Of a DNA stretch of 60,287 bases, positions 35,546 through 43,526 are shown piece after piece; the first letter of the stretch is position 1; every line of letters begins with the position of its first letter. The translations under genes were made by a program, and so were the position numbers. The DNA lies in contig DAOUDK010000038.1 in the NCBI GenBank assembly GCA_034431315.1, positions 1 through 60,287 of the forward strand. Reading direction: 5' to 3'. The stretch comes from JAUWOY01 sp034431315. Lineage in GTDB: Bacteria; Chloroflexota; Anaerolineae; VGOG01. The notes under the pieces were generated by a model. The model searched no databases. It saw nothing but the letters and a program-made list of their open reading frames with translations, and had not been told where the DNA came from.

Positions 35546-36814
35546 ATGAAAGTTCTAGACATTGCTCTAAAGGATATGCTTCGCTCCTTCCGCAGCGGGT
35601 TCGCGCTGGTGATGATGTTCGTCGCGCCGCTGTTGGTTACCGGGATCATGCAGTTTGCTTTCGGAGGCCTGGGGGGCGACGGCGGCTTCGACCTGCCGGT
35701 GACGCGGGTGCAGGTCGTCAACCTGGATCAGCCTGGGCCGCAGTTCAGCTTCTCGTTCGGGCAGATGCTGGTCGGTTTCCTGCAAGACGAGAGACTGGCG
35801 AATCTCCTGCAAGTGACGGAGGCAGCCGACGAGGCCGACGCTCGCGCGGCGGTGGACAGCCAGGACGCCGGGGTAGCAGTCATCATCCCGCCCAATTTCA
35901 CTACCGCCGCGTTGGCGCCGGAGGGAAGCGCCGAGGTCACGCTTTATCAAGACCCCACCCTGACGCTGGGGCCGAGCATTGTCAAGGGGATGGTCAGCCA
36001 GTTTGTGGATGGCTTCGCTGGCAGCAAGATCGCCGCCAGCGTCGTCGCCGACCAACTGGGTCAGCGGGGGGCGGCGATTGATGCCAGCCTGATGCAGGAA
36101 GTCGCCATGCGGTACGCAGCCTGGGCCGAAGCGCTGGGCCAAAGCCGGGGCGAGGGGGCGCACCCCGCGCTCGACATCCAGCCCCCGCCGAGCGAAGCTG
36201 AGCCGGCCAGCCAGGGAGCGGGAATGATGGGGCCGATCATGGCCGGCATGGTGATTATGTTCGTCTTTTTCACCGGCGCCAGCACGGCCGAGACGATTAT
36301 CAGCGAGGACGAAGAGGGGACCCTGGCGCGGCTCTTCACCACCCCCACATCGCGGGCGGTCATCCTGGGCGGCAAGTTCGCCGCCGGCTTCATCACCCTC
36401 GTCGTCCAAGTGATCGTGCTGATGCTGGTCTCGGCGGTCATCTTCCGTATCCGCTGGGGGGAGCCTCTGGTCGTGGCGTTAGTGGCGCTGGGGCTGGTCG
36501 TCGCCGCGGCCGGCTTTGGCCTGTTTATCATGTCATTCCTCAAGAGCACGCGCCAGGCCGGCCCGGTGATGGGCATGGTGCTGACCCTGACCAGTATGTT
36601 GGGTGGGCTGTTCACCACTGGCATACCGAATTTGCCAGCCGCTTACGAGACCATCAACCTGCTTACGCCTCACGGTTGGGCCTTGCGCGGCTGGAAGCTG
36701 GCCCTGGCGGGCGGCGGCGTGAGCGACGTGCTCTTGCCAGTGTTCGTCACCTTGGGGATGGGCATCGTTTTTTTCGTCGTCGGCGCACTTGTCTTCCGCA
36801 GGCGGTTCGCGTAG
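35546..36814 (+). CDS. ABC-2 type permease (first subunit)
   Basis: 422 residues from MKVLDIALKDMLRSFRSGFA. One amino TM segment, a large outside domain (about 50-235), then five or six TM segments with MAGMVIMFVFFTGASTAETI and GTLARLFTTPTSRAVILGGK, the classic ABC-2 coupling motif. The carboxyl loop LLTPHGWALRGWKLAL is also typical. Works with the ATPase at 34528. ATG 35546 lies after AGGGGGAAGAG. Confidence 0.88.
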   Translation: MKVLDIALKDMLRSFRSGFALVMMFVAPLLVTGIMQFAFGGLGGDGGFDLPVTRVQVVNLDQPGPQFSFSFGQMLVGFLQDERLANLLQVTEAADEADARAAVDSQDAGVAVIIPPNFTTAALAPEGSAEVTLYQDPTLTLGPSIVKGMVSQFVDGFAGSKIAASVVADQLGQRGAAIDASLMQEVAMRYAAWAEALGQSRGEGAHPALDIQPPPSEAEPASQGAGMMGPIMAGMVIMFVFFTGASTAETIISEDEEGTLARLFTTPTSRAVILGGKFAAGFITLVVQVIVLMLVSAVIFRIRWGEPLVVALVALGLVVAAAGFGLFIMSFLKSTRQAGPVMGMVLTLTSMLGGLFTTGIPNLPAAYETINLLTPHGWALRGWKLALAGGGVSDVLLPVFVTLGMGIVFFVVGALVFRRRFA

Positions 36815-36824
36815 GAGGGGATCC

Positions 36825-38069
36825 ATGCGCGTGATTGATCTAGCTCTGAAAGACCTATTGCAGATAGGTCGAGACCGGAGATCGGCGTTCTTTCTGGTGG
36901 TGATGCCCATCCTCTTCACCTTCTTCTTTGGTTTGATCTTTGGCTCCAGCGCGGAAGGCGATCCTCGCCTGCCGGTGGGCTTCGTAGACAACGACCAGGC
37001 TGGCGCCCTCAGCACCAGCTTGCACAGCCTGTTGGAGGCATCGGATGCCATCCATCCGGTCCTTCTGGAAGGGGACGAGGCGGATAGTGCAGCCGAGTCT
37101 GTCCGTGATGGGGATTTGGCAGCGGCGGTGATCGTGCCGGCCGGTTTCGGCGAGCGGACCCTTCGGCTGGGCTCAGGGCAGGCCCTGTCAGACGAGGAGC
37201 CTCGCCTGACAGTCATCGTTGATCAAAACACGCCGGCCGGACAGACGGCCTCTAACGCAGTCCAGGCGGCCGTGGCCCGCCTGCTGGGCGCAGTCGAGAC
37301 CGCCCGACTCAGCGCGGAGATGTTTGAGGCCCAGGAGGGATTCGAGAGCGAGGCAGCCCGCCGGGCTTACCTGGACGAGGCGCTGGCACTGGCCAGCGAA
37401 GCCTGGCGCCAACCACCGCTCACCGTCGCGGTCGAGCAGGCAGTGGCACCGGCCGAGGAGGGGGCGGAGATATCGCCGAACGTTTATAGCCAGTCGTCGC
37501 CGGGCATGATCGTCCAGTTCGTCGTCTTCGGGTTGAACACGTCGGCGATGGTGCTGGTGTTGGAGCGCAAGTCCAGGACGCTGCAGCGGCTGCTGACGAC
37601 CCCCATCACCCGAACTCAGGTCATTGCTGGCCACGTGCTGGCCATGTTCCTCGTCGTCCTCCTCCAGCAGGCCTTGCTCGTTGCCGTCGGCCAACTGGCC
37701 TTCGGCGTGGACTACATGCGCGAGCCGCTGGCTATTCTCCTGGTGATGGTTACTCTGGCGCTCTGGGTTGCCAGCTTGGGGTTGCTCATCGGCGCGGCCT
37801 CCAAGAGCGAGGATCAGGTCATCATGTGGGCCCTCATGGCCATGTTCGTCTTCTCGGCTATGGGCGGCGCCTGGTTCCCGCTCGATATCACGGGCCAGGC
37901 CTTCGCGACCATCGGGCATTTGACGCCCACCGCCTGGGCGATGGACGGTTTTCAGAACATCGTCCTGCGCGGCATGGGCTTGAGTTCCGTGCTGCTCCCG
38001 GCGGGCATCTTGCTGGCCTACGCCGTGGCGTTTTTTGGATTGGCGGTGTGGCGGTTCAGGTTCGAGTAG
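36825..38069 (+). CDS. ABC-2 type permease (second subunit)
   Basis: 414 residues, same layout as the first subunit: IDLALKDLLQIGRDRRSAFF, a large outside domain, then RTLQRLLTTPITRTQVIAGH and HLTPTAWAMDGFQNIVLRGM. It is probably its heterodimer partner. The outside domain carries an in-frame 23-bp element at 37160-37182, adding LRLGSGQA after GFGERT. RBS GTAGGAGGGGATCC, 11 bases after the first permease. Confidence 0.88.
   Translation: MRVIDLALKDLLQIGRDRRSAFFLVVMPILFTFFFGLIFGSSAEGDPRLPVGFVDNDQAGALSTSLHSLLEASDAIHPVLLEGDEADSAAESVRDGDLAAAVIVPAGFGERTLRLGSGQALSDEEPRLTVIVDQNTPAGQTASNAVQAAVARLLGAVETARLSAEMFEAQEGFESEAARRAYLDEALALASEAWRQPPLTVAVEQAVAPAEEGAEISPNVYSQSSPGMIVQFVVFGLNTSAMVLVLERKSRTLQRLLTTPITRTQVIAGHVLAMFLVVLLQQALLVAVGQLAFGVDYMREPLAILLVMVTLALWVASLGLLIGAASKSEDQVIMWALMAMFVFSAMGGAWFPLDITGQAFATIGHLTPTAWAMDGFQNIVLRGMGLSSVLLPAGILLAYAVAFFGLAVWRFRFE
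37160..37182 (+). repeat. 23-bp element inside the second permease gene
   Basis: CCTTCGGCTGGGCTCAGGGC plus AGG, same family and length as the elements in wzt and the O-antigen ligase. The reading frame is kept (RTLRLGSGQALSDEE). Confidence 0.8.
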
Positions 38070-38103
38070 CAATAGGCCAGATGACTGGAAAGGGGGTAGT
38101 GAG

Positions 38104-38430
38104 ATGGTAGATGTGGTAAGAGCGGCGGATGTCGAGCCGGTGGAGATGGTGCCGGGCGTGTGGCGGCACACCCTCTCTTGGGGTGAGCGATTGATGGTCG
38201 TCCAGGTAGTCCTGGAGGAGGGAGCAGTTGTTCCAGCCCATCGGCATCCCCACGAACAGATCACCTACATCATCGAAGGGGAGCTGGCCATGGAGGTCGA
38301 GGGTCGGACCCATGTCCTGGGGGCGGGGGACAGCTTGCTGTTTCCGGGCGATGTGGAACACGGGGCCACAGCTCTCCAGCGCACCCTTGTCGTTGATACC
38401 TTCTCCCCACCGCGGGAGGAGTACAAATAG
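38104..38430 (+). CDS. Small cupin-domain protein
   Basis: 108 residues. A single cupin fold with metal motif 1 VVPAHRHPHEQITYIIEGEL (two His, Glu) and motif 2 AGDSLLFPGDVEHGATAL (His). It may be a metal-dependent isomerase, dioxygenase or sensor; nothing in the sequence decides. It follows the exporter permease by 35 bases and precedes rpsP by 51, so it may be part of the export cassette. RBS GGGGGTAGTGAG. Confidence 0.82.
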   Translation: MVDVVRAADVEPVEMVPGVWRHTLSWGERLMVVQVVLEEGAVVPAHRHPHEQITYIIEGELAMEVEGRTHVLGAGDSLLFPGDVEHGATALQRTLVVDTFSPPREEYK

Positions 38431-38481
38431 CCAATAGCTGATAAAAAAACACCAAATCGAAAGGAGTTCAAGAGAAGAGAA

Positions 38482-38949
38482 ATGGTAAAGATCAGACTAC
38501 GTCGTACGGGCAAGAAGAAACAGCCCAGCTACCGGGTGGTGGTGACCGATTCCCGAGCGCCGCGCGACGGGCGCTTCATCGAGACCATCGGGTTCTACAA
38601 TCCCCGCACGGAGCCGTCCACTGTTCAGATAAAAGAGGACCGAGCTCTTTACTGGCTTTCGCAGGGGGCTCAGCTTTCCGATCCAGTGGCCAGGTTGTTG
38701 AAAAACCAGGGCACCCTCGACCGATTCGCGCGCTTGAAGGAGGGGGAGGACCTGGAAGCTCTATTGGCCGAAGCGGCTGCAGAGGAAGTTGTGGCCGAAG
38801 AGGTTGTAGAAGAAGTTGTGGCCGAAGAGGTTGCTCCAGTGGAAGAAGCACCAGTGGAAGAGGCTGCTCCGGTGGAAGAAGAAGTGCCTGTGGAGGAAGC
38901 TGCACCTACTGAGGCCGAAGTCGCTGAGGAGGTGTCTATAGCTGATTAG
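38482..38949 (+). CDS. rpsP: Ribosomal protein bS16 with long acidic tail
   Basis: 155 residues, almost twice the usual 80-90. Residues 1 to about 85 are normal bS16 (MVKIRLRRTGKKKQPSYRVV, FIETIGFYNPRTEP, YWLSQGAQLSDPVARLL). From about 92 a run of Glu/Val/Ala/Pro repeats (VVAEEVVEE, VEEAAPVEE) forms an acidic, probably disordered tail. After the TAG stop the same frame stays open with clear similarity to the tail of the next gene; the stop replaces its TGG codon. RBS AAAGGAG at 38459. Confidence 0.95.
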   Translation: MVKIRLRRTGKKKQPSYRVVVTDSRAPRDGRFIETIGFYNPRTEPSTVQIKEDRALYWLSQGAQLSDPVARLLKNQGTLDRFARLKEGEDLEALLAEAAAEEVVAEEVVEEVVAEEVAPVEEAPVEEAAPVEEEVPVEEAAPTEAEVAEEVSIAD

Positions 38950-39064
38950 GAAGCACCTTCTGAGGAAGAGCTCATAACAGCGCCGCTGGAAGAGGAAATC
39001 TACGAGACCACGGGCGAACAAGCTGACCAGCTCAGAACATCACAAGCAAAAGGAGGGCGATCTA
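38950..39064 (+). repeat. Untranslated copy of the khpA-like tail after rpsP
   Basis: Bases 38950-39055 (EAPSEEELITAPLEEEIYET in the rpsP frame) are a near copy of 39394-39496, the end of the following KH gene, including the shared leader AGCTCAGAACATC and RBS AAAAGGAGGGCGAT. It shows that a segment with the tail and ribosome-binding site was duplicated. Confidence 0.85.
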
Positions 39065-39472
39065 ATGAAGGAACTGATCGAGTACATCGCGAAAACACTG
39101 GCGGATGACCCATCACAGGTCCGTGTGGACGAGATCGAGGGCTCTAGCTCCGTGGTCCTCGAGCTGCGCGTGGCCCCAGAGGACATGGGGCGGATCATCG
39201 GCAGTAAAGGACGGGTGGCCAACGCCATGCGCACCCTGCTAAGGGTGCTCGGTGGTAAGGAGGGCAAGCGCGTTACCCTGGAGATCGTCGAATCTCCAAC
39301 GGCGGAGGCGGCCGCCGGAGAGGTTGCTCCGGTAGATGAGGCTGCACTCACTGAGGCTGAAGTAGTTGAGGAGGTGCCTATCGCTGATTGGGAAATGCCT
39401 TCTGATGAAGAGCTCTTAGCCGCGCCGCTGGAAGAGGAAATCTACGAGACCACAGGCGAGCAGGCTGACTAG
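39065..39472 (+). CDS. KhpA-like KH-domain RNA-binding protein with acidic tail
   Basis: 135 residues. Residues 1-76 are a KhpA-type KH domain (MKELIEYIAKTLADDPSQVR, MGRIIGSKGRVANAMRTLLR with the G-x-x-G loop). The last 59 residues are acidic (VVEEVPIADWEMPSDEELLA) and copy the tail seen after rpsP. KhpA proteins bind RNA broadly and act with KhpB in cell-wall and translation control. It has its own strong RBS. A second, tail-less copy follows. Confidence 0.88.
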   Translation: MKELIEYIAKTLADDPSQVRVDEIEGSSSVVLELRVAPEDMGRIIGSKGRVANAMRTLLRVLGGKEGKRVTLEIVESPTAEAAAGEVAPVDEAALTEAEVVEEVPIADWEMPSDEELLAAPLEEEIYETTGEQAD

Positions 39473-39506
39473 CTCAGAACATCCCAAGCAAAAGGAGGGC
39501 GATCCA

Positions 39507-39737
39507 ATGAAGGAGCTGATCGAGTACATCGCAAAATCGCTGGTGGATGACCCATCGCAGGTCCGTGTGGACGAGATTGAGGGCACTACCTCCGTGGTCC
39601 TCGAGCTGCGCGTAGCCCCAGAGGACATGGGACGGATCATCGGCAAGAAGGGACGGGTGGCCGACGCCATGCGCACCCTGGTAAGGGTAGTCGCTGCCAA
39701 GCAGGGCAAGCGCGTTACCCTGGAGATCGTCGAATAG
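39507..39737 (+). CDS. khpA: KhpA-like KH-domain RNA-binding protein, second copy
   Basis: 76 residues, the usual KhpA length, about 90% identical to the first 76 residues of its neighbour. The G-x-x-G loop is GKKG here and GSKG in the first copy, so RNA affinity may differ. RBS AAAAGGAGGGCGATCC is identical. This is the standard-length form, next to rimM as in most bacteria. Confidence 0.9.
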   Translation: MKELIEYIAKSLVDDPSQVRVDEIEGTTSVVLELRVAPEDMGRIIGKKGRVADAMRTLVRVVAAKQGKRVTLEIVE

Positions 39738-39796
39738 CGATTGAGGCGGGGGCTCCGTTGCGTGCCCCGCGCCCCTTTTCAGGTCGCTTTCTACTA

Positions 39797-39857
39797 GCTC
39801 TGGTGGGATCGCCAAATCCCGCCGCCAAGCCACCGGATCTGGCGATCCGGTGTGAGC
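39797..39857. repeat. 62-bp cloverleaf repeat, copy 2
   Basis: GCTC/GAGC ends enclose hairpins GGGAT-ATCCC (with CGCCAA loop) and CCGGATC-GATCCGG (with TGGC loop). It sits 10 bases before the rimM ATG and could hide or shape its leader. Confidence 0.8.
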
Positions 39858-39867
39858 AGGCCATCAG

Positions 39868-40404
39868 ATGACGGACTCGCAATCTGGGAGAGCAGATAAC
39901 AGGACTGGGCCTCGTTACCTGGTTATCGGCCGGGTGGCAAGGCCCTGGGGGACACGGGGCGAGGTAAAGGTGGAGATCACGACCGATTTCCCAGATCGCT
40001 TCACCTTGCTGCGAAAGGTCTACCTGGGGCCGGAGGCTGTGCCTTTCGTCCTGGAGGGCTTTCGCCTGCACCAAAGGTCGGCTCTCCTCAAACTGGAAGG
40101 CTGCCATGATCGGACTGCAGTCGAGAAACTGCGGGGCCAATGGGTGCAGATTCCGATTGAGGAGGCTATGCCCCTGGAGCAGGATGAGTACTACGAGTAC
40201 CAAATCATCGGCCTCGCTGTTTGGACGGCGGGCGGGGAATACCTGGGCACGGTGGACGAAGTCATCTCCACGGGAGCCAACGACGTCTACGTGGTGCGCG
40301 GCGAGGAGCGTGAGATCCTGATCCCAGCCATCGAGGACGTGGTGCTGGAGATCAACCTGGCCCAGGGACGGCTGGTGGTGGAGCTGATAGAGGGGTTGAT
40401 TTAG
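39868..40404 (+). CDS. rimM: Ribosome maturation factor RimM
   Basis: 178 residues. RimM N-domain (YLVIGRVARPWGTRGEVKVE, the hallmark G-T-R-G) and the PRC-barrel C-domain (EQDEYYEYQIIGLAVWTAGG then EREILIPAIEDVVLEINL). It helps assemble the 30S head and binds uS19. Directly after khpA, as in many genomes. The first ~15 residues before RYLVIG are not conserved, so the true start could be GTG/CTG downstream, but none has a better RBS. Confidence 0.93.
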   Translation: MTDSQSGRADNRTGPRYLVIGRVARPWGTRGEVKVEITTDFPDRFTLLRKVYLGPEAVPFVLEGFRLHQRSALLKLEGCHDRTAVEKLRGQWVQIPIEEAMPLEQDEYYEYQIIGLAVWTAGGEYLGTVDEVISTGANDVYVVRGEEREILIPAIEDVVLEINLAQGRLVVELIEGLI

Positions 40405-40418
40405 GATAGGAGGTTTCG

Positions 40419-41528
40419 GTGGCCGAGGTCAAATATTGGGTTGGCTTTAACATCGTTCACGGGATAGGGCCGATGAAGTTCAGGGCCTTGCTCAATCACT
40501 TCGGCGATTTGGAAGAGGCCTGGCACGCCGACGCCCGTGAGCTCAAAGAGGCAGGGCTGGATCGGCGCGCCCTTAAGAACCTCATGACCACGCGCTCTAC
40601 CATCTCGCTGGATGGGAAGATGGAGAAGATCGAGCGGCAGGGGGCGAAGGTGCTCACCTGGAACGACCCCGCCTACCCGACTTGCTTGCTGAACATCTAC
40701 GATCCGCCGCCGGTGCTCTACGTCAAGGGTGAGATTCTGGAAGAGGATCAGTGGGCGGTGGCGGTGGTCGGAACCCGGGGGGCCACGGTCTACGGGAAGG
40801 AGGCGACGCGACAGATAGCTGGCGGCCTGGCCCGCAACGGGCTCACCATCGTCAGTGGCCTGGCGCGGGGGATAGATAGCGAGGCCCACCGAGCCGCGCT
40901 GGATGCTGGTGGCCGTACGATTGCCGTTTTGGGCTCTGGCGTAGACGTAATTTACCCGGCGGAGAGCCGCAAGTTGGCTCAGACCGTAGTCGAACGGGGG
41001 GCTTTGGTGAGCGAGTACGCCCTGGGCACCCGACCAGAGGCGGGCAATTTTCCCCCCCGCAACCGCATCATCAGCGGACTATCCCTGGGAGTAGTCATCG
41101 TCGAGGCGGGGGAGAGGAGCGGGGCTCTGATCACGGCTGACTTCGCCCTTGAGCAAGGGCGGGAGGTCTTCGCTGTGCCCGGAAACATCTTCCGCAAGAA
41201 AAGCATGGGGGCCAACAGGCTCATCCAGCAGGGGGCTAAACCGGTCCTCTCGGTAGAGGACATTTTGGAGGAGCTCAACCTGACCATGGTCAGTCAGCAG
41301 GCGGAGGTGCGGGCCATCGTCCCAGAGAACGAGACGGAGGCTACATTGCTGGAGTACATCACCGCCGACCCAATCCACGTGGACGAAATCAGGCAAAAGA
41401 GCGACTTGCCCATTGCCCAGGTCTCCAGCACCCTGGCTCTGATGGAGCTCAAGGGCATGGTGCGCCAGGTTGGGGGGATGAATTACGTGCTGGCCAGAGA
41501 GGGCCGAGTGGAATACGTGGTGGACTGA
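40419..41528 (+). CDS. dprA: DNA processing protein DprA
   Basis: 369 residues. Amino helix-hairpin-helix-like region (1-80), Rossmann-type DprA core with VAVVGTRGATVYGKEATRQI, IVSGLARGIDSEAHRAALD, GNFPPRNRIISGLSLGVVIV and FAVPGNIFRKKSMGANRLIQ, and a carboxyl winged helix (DPIHVDEIRQKSDLPIAQVS). DprA loads RecA on incoming single-stranded DNA, so natural uptake is possible. GTG start with ATAGGAGG 8 bases before. trmD, usual after rimM, is absent. Confidence 0.93.
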   Translation: MAEVKYWVGFNIVHGIGPMKFRALLNHFGDLEEAWHADARELKEAGLDRRALKNLMTTRSTISLDGKMEKIERQGAKVLTWNDPAYPTCLLNIYDPPPVLYVKGEILEEDQWAVAVVGTRGATVYGKEATRQIAGGLARNGLTIVSGLARGIDSEAHRAALDAGGRTIAVLGSGVDVIYPAESRKLAQTVVERGALVSEYALGTRPEAGNFPPRNRIISGLSLGVVIVEAGERSGALITADFALEQGREVFAVPGNIFRKKSMGANRLIQQGAKPVLSVEDILEELNLTMVSQQAEVRAIVPENETEATLLEYITADPIHVDEIRQKSDLPIAQVSSTLALMELKGMVRQVGGMNYVLAREGRVEYVVD

Positions 41529-41532
41529 GGGA

Positions 41533-41560
41533 ACTGTACGAATCTACGAATTTGCGAATT
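41533..41560 (+). repeat. TACGAATT octamer repeat before manC
   Basis: Three 8-base units, TACGAATC, TACGAATT, TGCGAATT, precede GAGGTAG, the probable ribosome-binding site of the next gene. Confidence 0.65.
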
Positions 41561-41571
41561 GAGGTAGAATA

Positions 41572-42639
41572 TTGTACGCTTTGATCATGGCCGGAGGGAG
41601 CGGCACTCGCCTCTGGCCTTGCAGCCAAGAGGCTTGCCCGAAGCAGTTATTGGGACTCCTATCCGAGAGGACGATGCTGCAGGAAGCCTGTCAGCGCATC
41701 GCGCCTCTCGTCCCTGACGACAAAATCTTTGTGGTGACCAGCGAAGCCTACACCGATGTCGTCCGCCAGCAGATCCCGCAGGTGCCAGCAGCCAACGTCA
41801 TCGGCGAGCTGGAGGGCCACGGTACAGCGCCCTGCATCGGCCTGTCTGCTTTGTACCTCATGCGGCTAGACCCCGAGGCGGTGATGGCCGTCCTCACCGC
41901 CGATCACTACATCGAGAAAGCGGACGAGCTCCGGCGCGCGCTGGCGGCGGCGGCTCAGGTGGCGGCGGCGGGCCGCCTGGTAACTCTGGGCATCGAGCCT
42001 GATCGTCCCGCGACAGGCTACGGCTACATCCACCGAAGCGAGAAGCTGGGTGAGATCAGCGGGTACGATGTGTACCGAGTCGAGAAGTTCACCGAGAAGC
42101 CCGATCTGGCTACGGCCCAAGCCTTCGTGGAGAGCGGCCGGTACTACTGGAACAGCGGCATGTTCATCTGGAAAGTTTCGGTCATCTTGCAGGAATTCGA
42201 GAAGCTCATGCCCCAGCTCTACGCCCAGTTGATGGAGATTGATGCCGCCCTGGGCACGGCGGAGGAGCGGGCCGTGCTGGAGCGGATTTGGCCCCAGGTG
42301 GAAAACGAGACCATTGACTACGGCATCATGGAGCGGGCCGAGGACGTGGCCGTCATCCCGGTGGACATCGGCTGGAGCGATGTGGGGGATTGGACGGCGT
42401 TGTTCGAGCTCCTCCCCGCCGACGAGGAGGGCAACGTCGTCGTCGGCCAACACATCGGGTTGGACACCAGGGGCTGTCTGATCCACGGCTCCCGCCGTCT
42501 GGTGACCACCATTGGCTTGGAGGGCATGATCGTTGTGGATACCGAGGATGCTCTACTGATCTGTCCTAAGGAGCGGGCGCAAGAGGTGCGGGATTTGGTG
42601 AGGAAGATCAAGGAGAGCGGCAGGGAAGAATACCTGTGA
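41572..42639 (+). CDS. manC: Mannose-1-phosphate guanylyltransferase
   Basis: 355 residues. Nucleotidyltransferase signature MYALIMAGGSGTRLWPCSQE followed by CPKQLLGL (GMP-specific PKQ), TADHYI, VEKFTEKPDLATA, YYWNSGMFIWKVS and GWSDVGDW are diagnostic of GDP-mannose pyrophosphorylases. The isomerase domain of bifunctional ManC is absent. It makes GDP-mannose for the glycan cluster. Start is TTG 41572, with GAGG 10 bases before; the first methionine codon in frame is inside the catalytic motif. Confidence 0.9.
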   Translation: MYALIMAGGSGTRLWPCSQEACPKQLLGLLSERTMLQEACQRIAPLVPDDKIFVVTSEAYTDVVRQQIPQVPAANVIGELEGHGTAPCIGLSALYLMRLDPEAVMAVLTADHYIEKADELRRALAAAAQVAAAGRLVTLGIEPDRPATGYGYIHRSEKLGEISGYDVYRVEKFTEKPDLATAQAFVESGRYYWNSGMFIWKVSVILQEFEKLMPQLYAQLMEIDAALGTAEERAVLERIWPQVENETIDYGIMERAEDVAVIPVDIGWSDVGDWTALFELLPADEEGNVVVGQHIGLDTRGCLIHGSRRLVTTIGLEGMIVVDTEDALLICPKERAQEVRDLVRKIKESGREEYL

Positions 42640-42679
42640 TCAGCTTGGCTGATTTATGTACTTGATGAGGAGTTGAGAA

Positions 42680-43054
42680 GTGGACAAAGGGGTATTGAAA
42701 TATCTTGCCGATCATGAGCAAGCGGCGTTAGGGGAGTTCCTGACCAGGTTGCGTGAGCAGCACGGAAGCGAGGTGGTGCTCGTTAGCCTCTTTGGTTCAA
42801 AAGTGCGCGGCGATTTCGACGAGGAATCGGATATTGATGTGCTGCTCGTAGTCGAAGACAGGACTAGCCAATTGTGGGAAGATATTGTAGAGATCGAAAC
42901 CGATCTCATGCTGAAATACGATTCGGTCATTTCGTCGTTGATCATGGGCCGAGATAACTATGAGTGGCACCGACGGCATCGCGCCCCGCTGTATCGCAAC
43001 GTCGAGAGAGAAGGAGTTGAACTGTGGACGAGCATACCGAAGTCATCATCATGA
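42680..43054 (+). CDS. MNT-type nucleotidyltransferase
   Basis: 124 residues. The signature GSKVRGDFDEESDIDVLLVV is the G-S-x(n)-D-x-D catalytic motif of minimal nucleotidyltransferases (MNT). Such proteins normally pair with a HEPN toxin and silence it by AMP transfer. No HEPN gene follows; a PIN gene does. The end (ELWTSIPKSSS) looks truncated or rewritten. GTG start after GAGGAGTTGAGAA. Confidence 0.82.
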   Translation: MDKGVLKYLADHEQAALGEFLTRLREQHGSEVVLVSLFGSKVRGDFDEESDIDVLLVVEDRTSQLWEDIVEIETDLMLKYDSVISSLIMGRDNYEWHRRHRAPLYRNVEREGVELWTSIPKSSS

Positions 43055-43076
43055 GCAGGGGGGTACTATAAGCTGG

Positions 43077-43526
43077 ATGAAGAAAATCTACCTCGATGCT
43101 TGCTGTTTGAATAGGCCCTTTGACGATCAGAGACAAGACAGGATTCGGCTCGAAGCCGAAGCGGTCCTTCTCATCCTGACACATCTCGAAACTGGCAAGT
43201 GGCAGTGGATTGGCAGCGAGGTGTTGGACTTTGAAATTGAGCAAACCCCCGATCCACAGCGGAGACATCGTGTTAAGTTGCTGACGGCTCATGCCCATCA
43301 CTATGTTCTGGTTGAGCAGGTTGAAATAGAACGCGCTCAGCAACTGGAAGCATTGGGGTTTCACTCCTTTGACGCACTACACCTTGCCTGTGCAGAAAGT
43401 GGTGAAGCCGATGTTTTTTTGACCACCGATAATAAACTACTTCGCCGGGCAATTCGTCTTTCCGGACAACTTCATGTTCAAGTGGAAAATCCACTGACGT
43501 GGCTGAAGGAGGTAACAGAGCAATGA
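43077..43526 (+). CDS. PIN-domain putative ribonuclease
   Basis: 149 residues. KKIYLDACCLNRPFDDQRQD is the amino motif of a widespread PIN subfamily of cyanobacteria and Chloroflexota. SFDALHLACAE and VFLTTDNKLLRRA complete the acidic set. ATG 43077 is the family start; an earlier in-frame ATG lies inside the nucleotidyltransferase gene. The next frame overlaps its stop by 4 bases, so the two are a coupled pair with the toxin first. Confidence 0.83.
   Translation: MKKIYLDACCLNRPFDDQRQDRIRLEAEAVLLILTHLETGKWQWIGSEVLDFEIEQTPDPQRRHRVKLLTAHAHHYVLVEQVEIERAQQLEALGFHSFDALHLACAESGEADVFLTTDNKLLRRAIRLSGQLHVQVENPLTWLKEVTEQ

Noticed and set aside
37188..38264. Minus-strand frame of 358 codons opposite the second permease
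   Set aside because: His/Gln/Asp-rich shadow with no conserved motif; the plus-strand permease is well supported.
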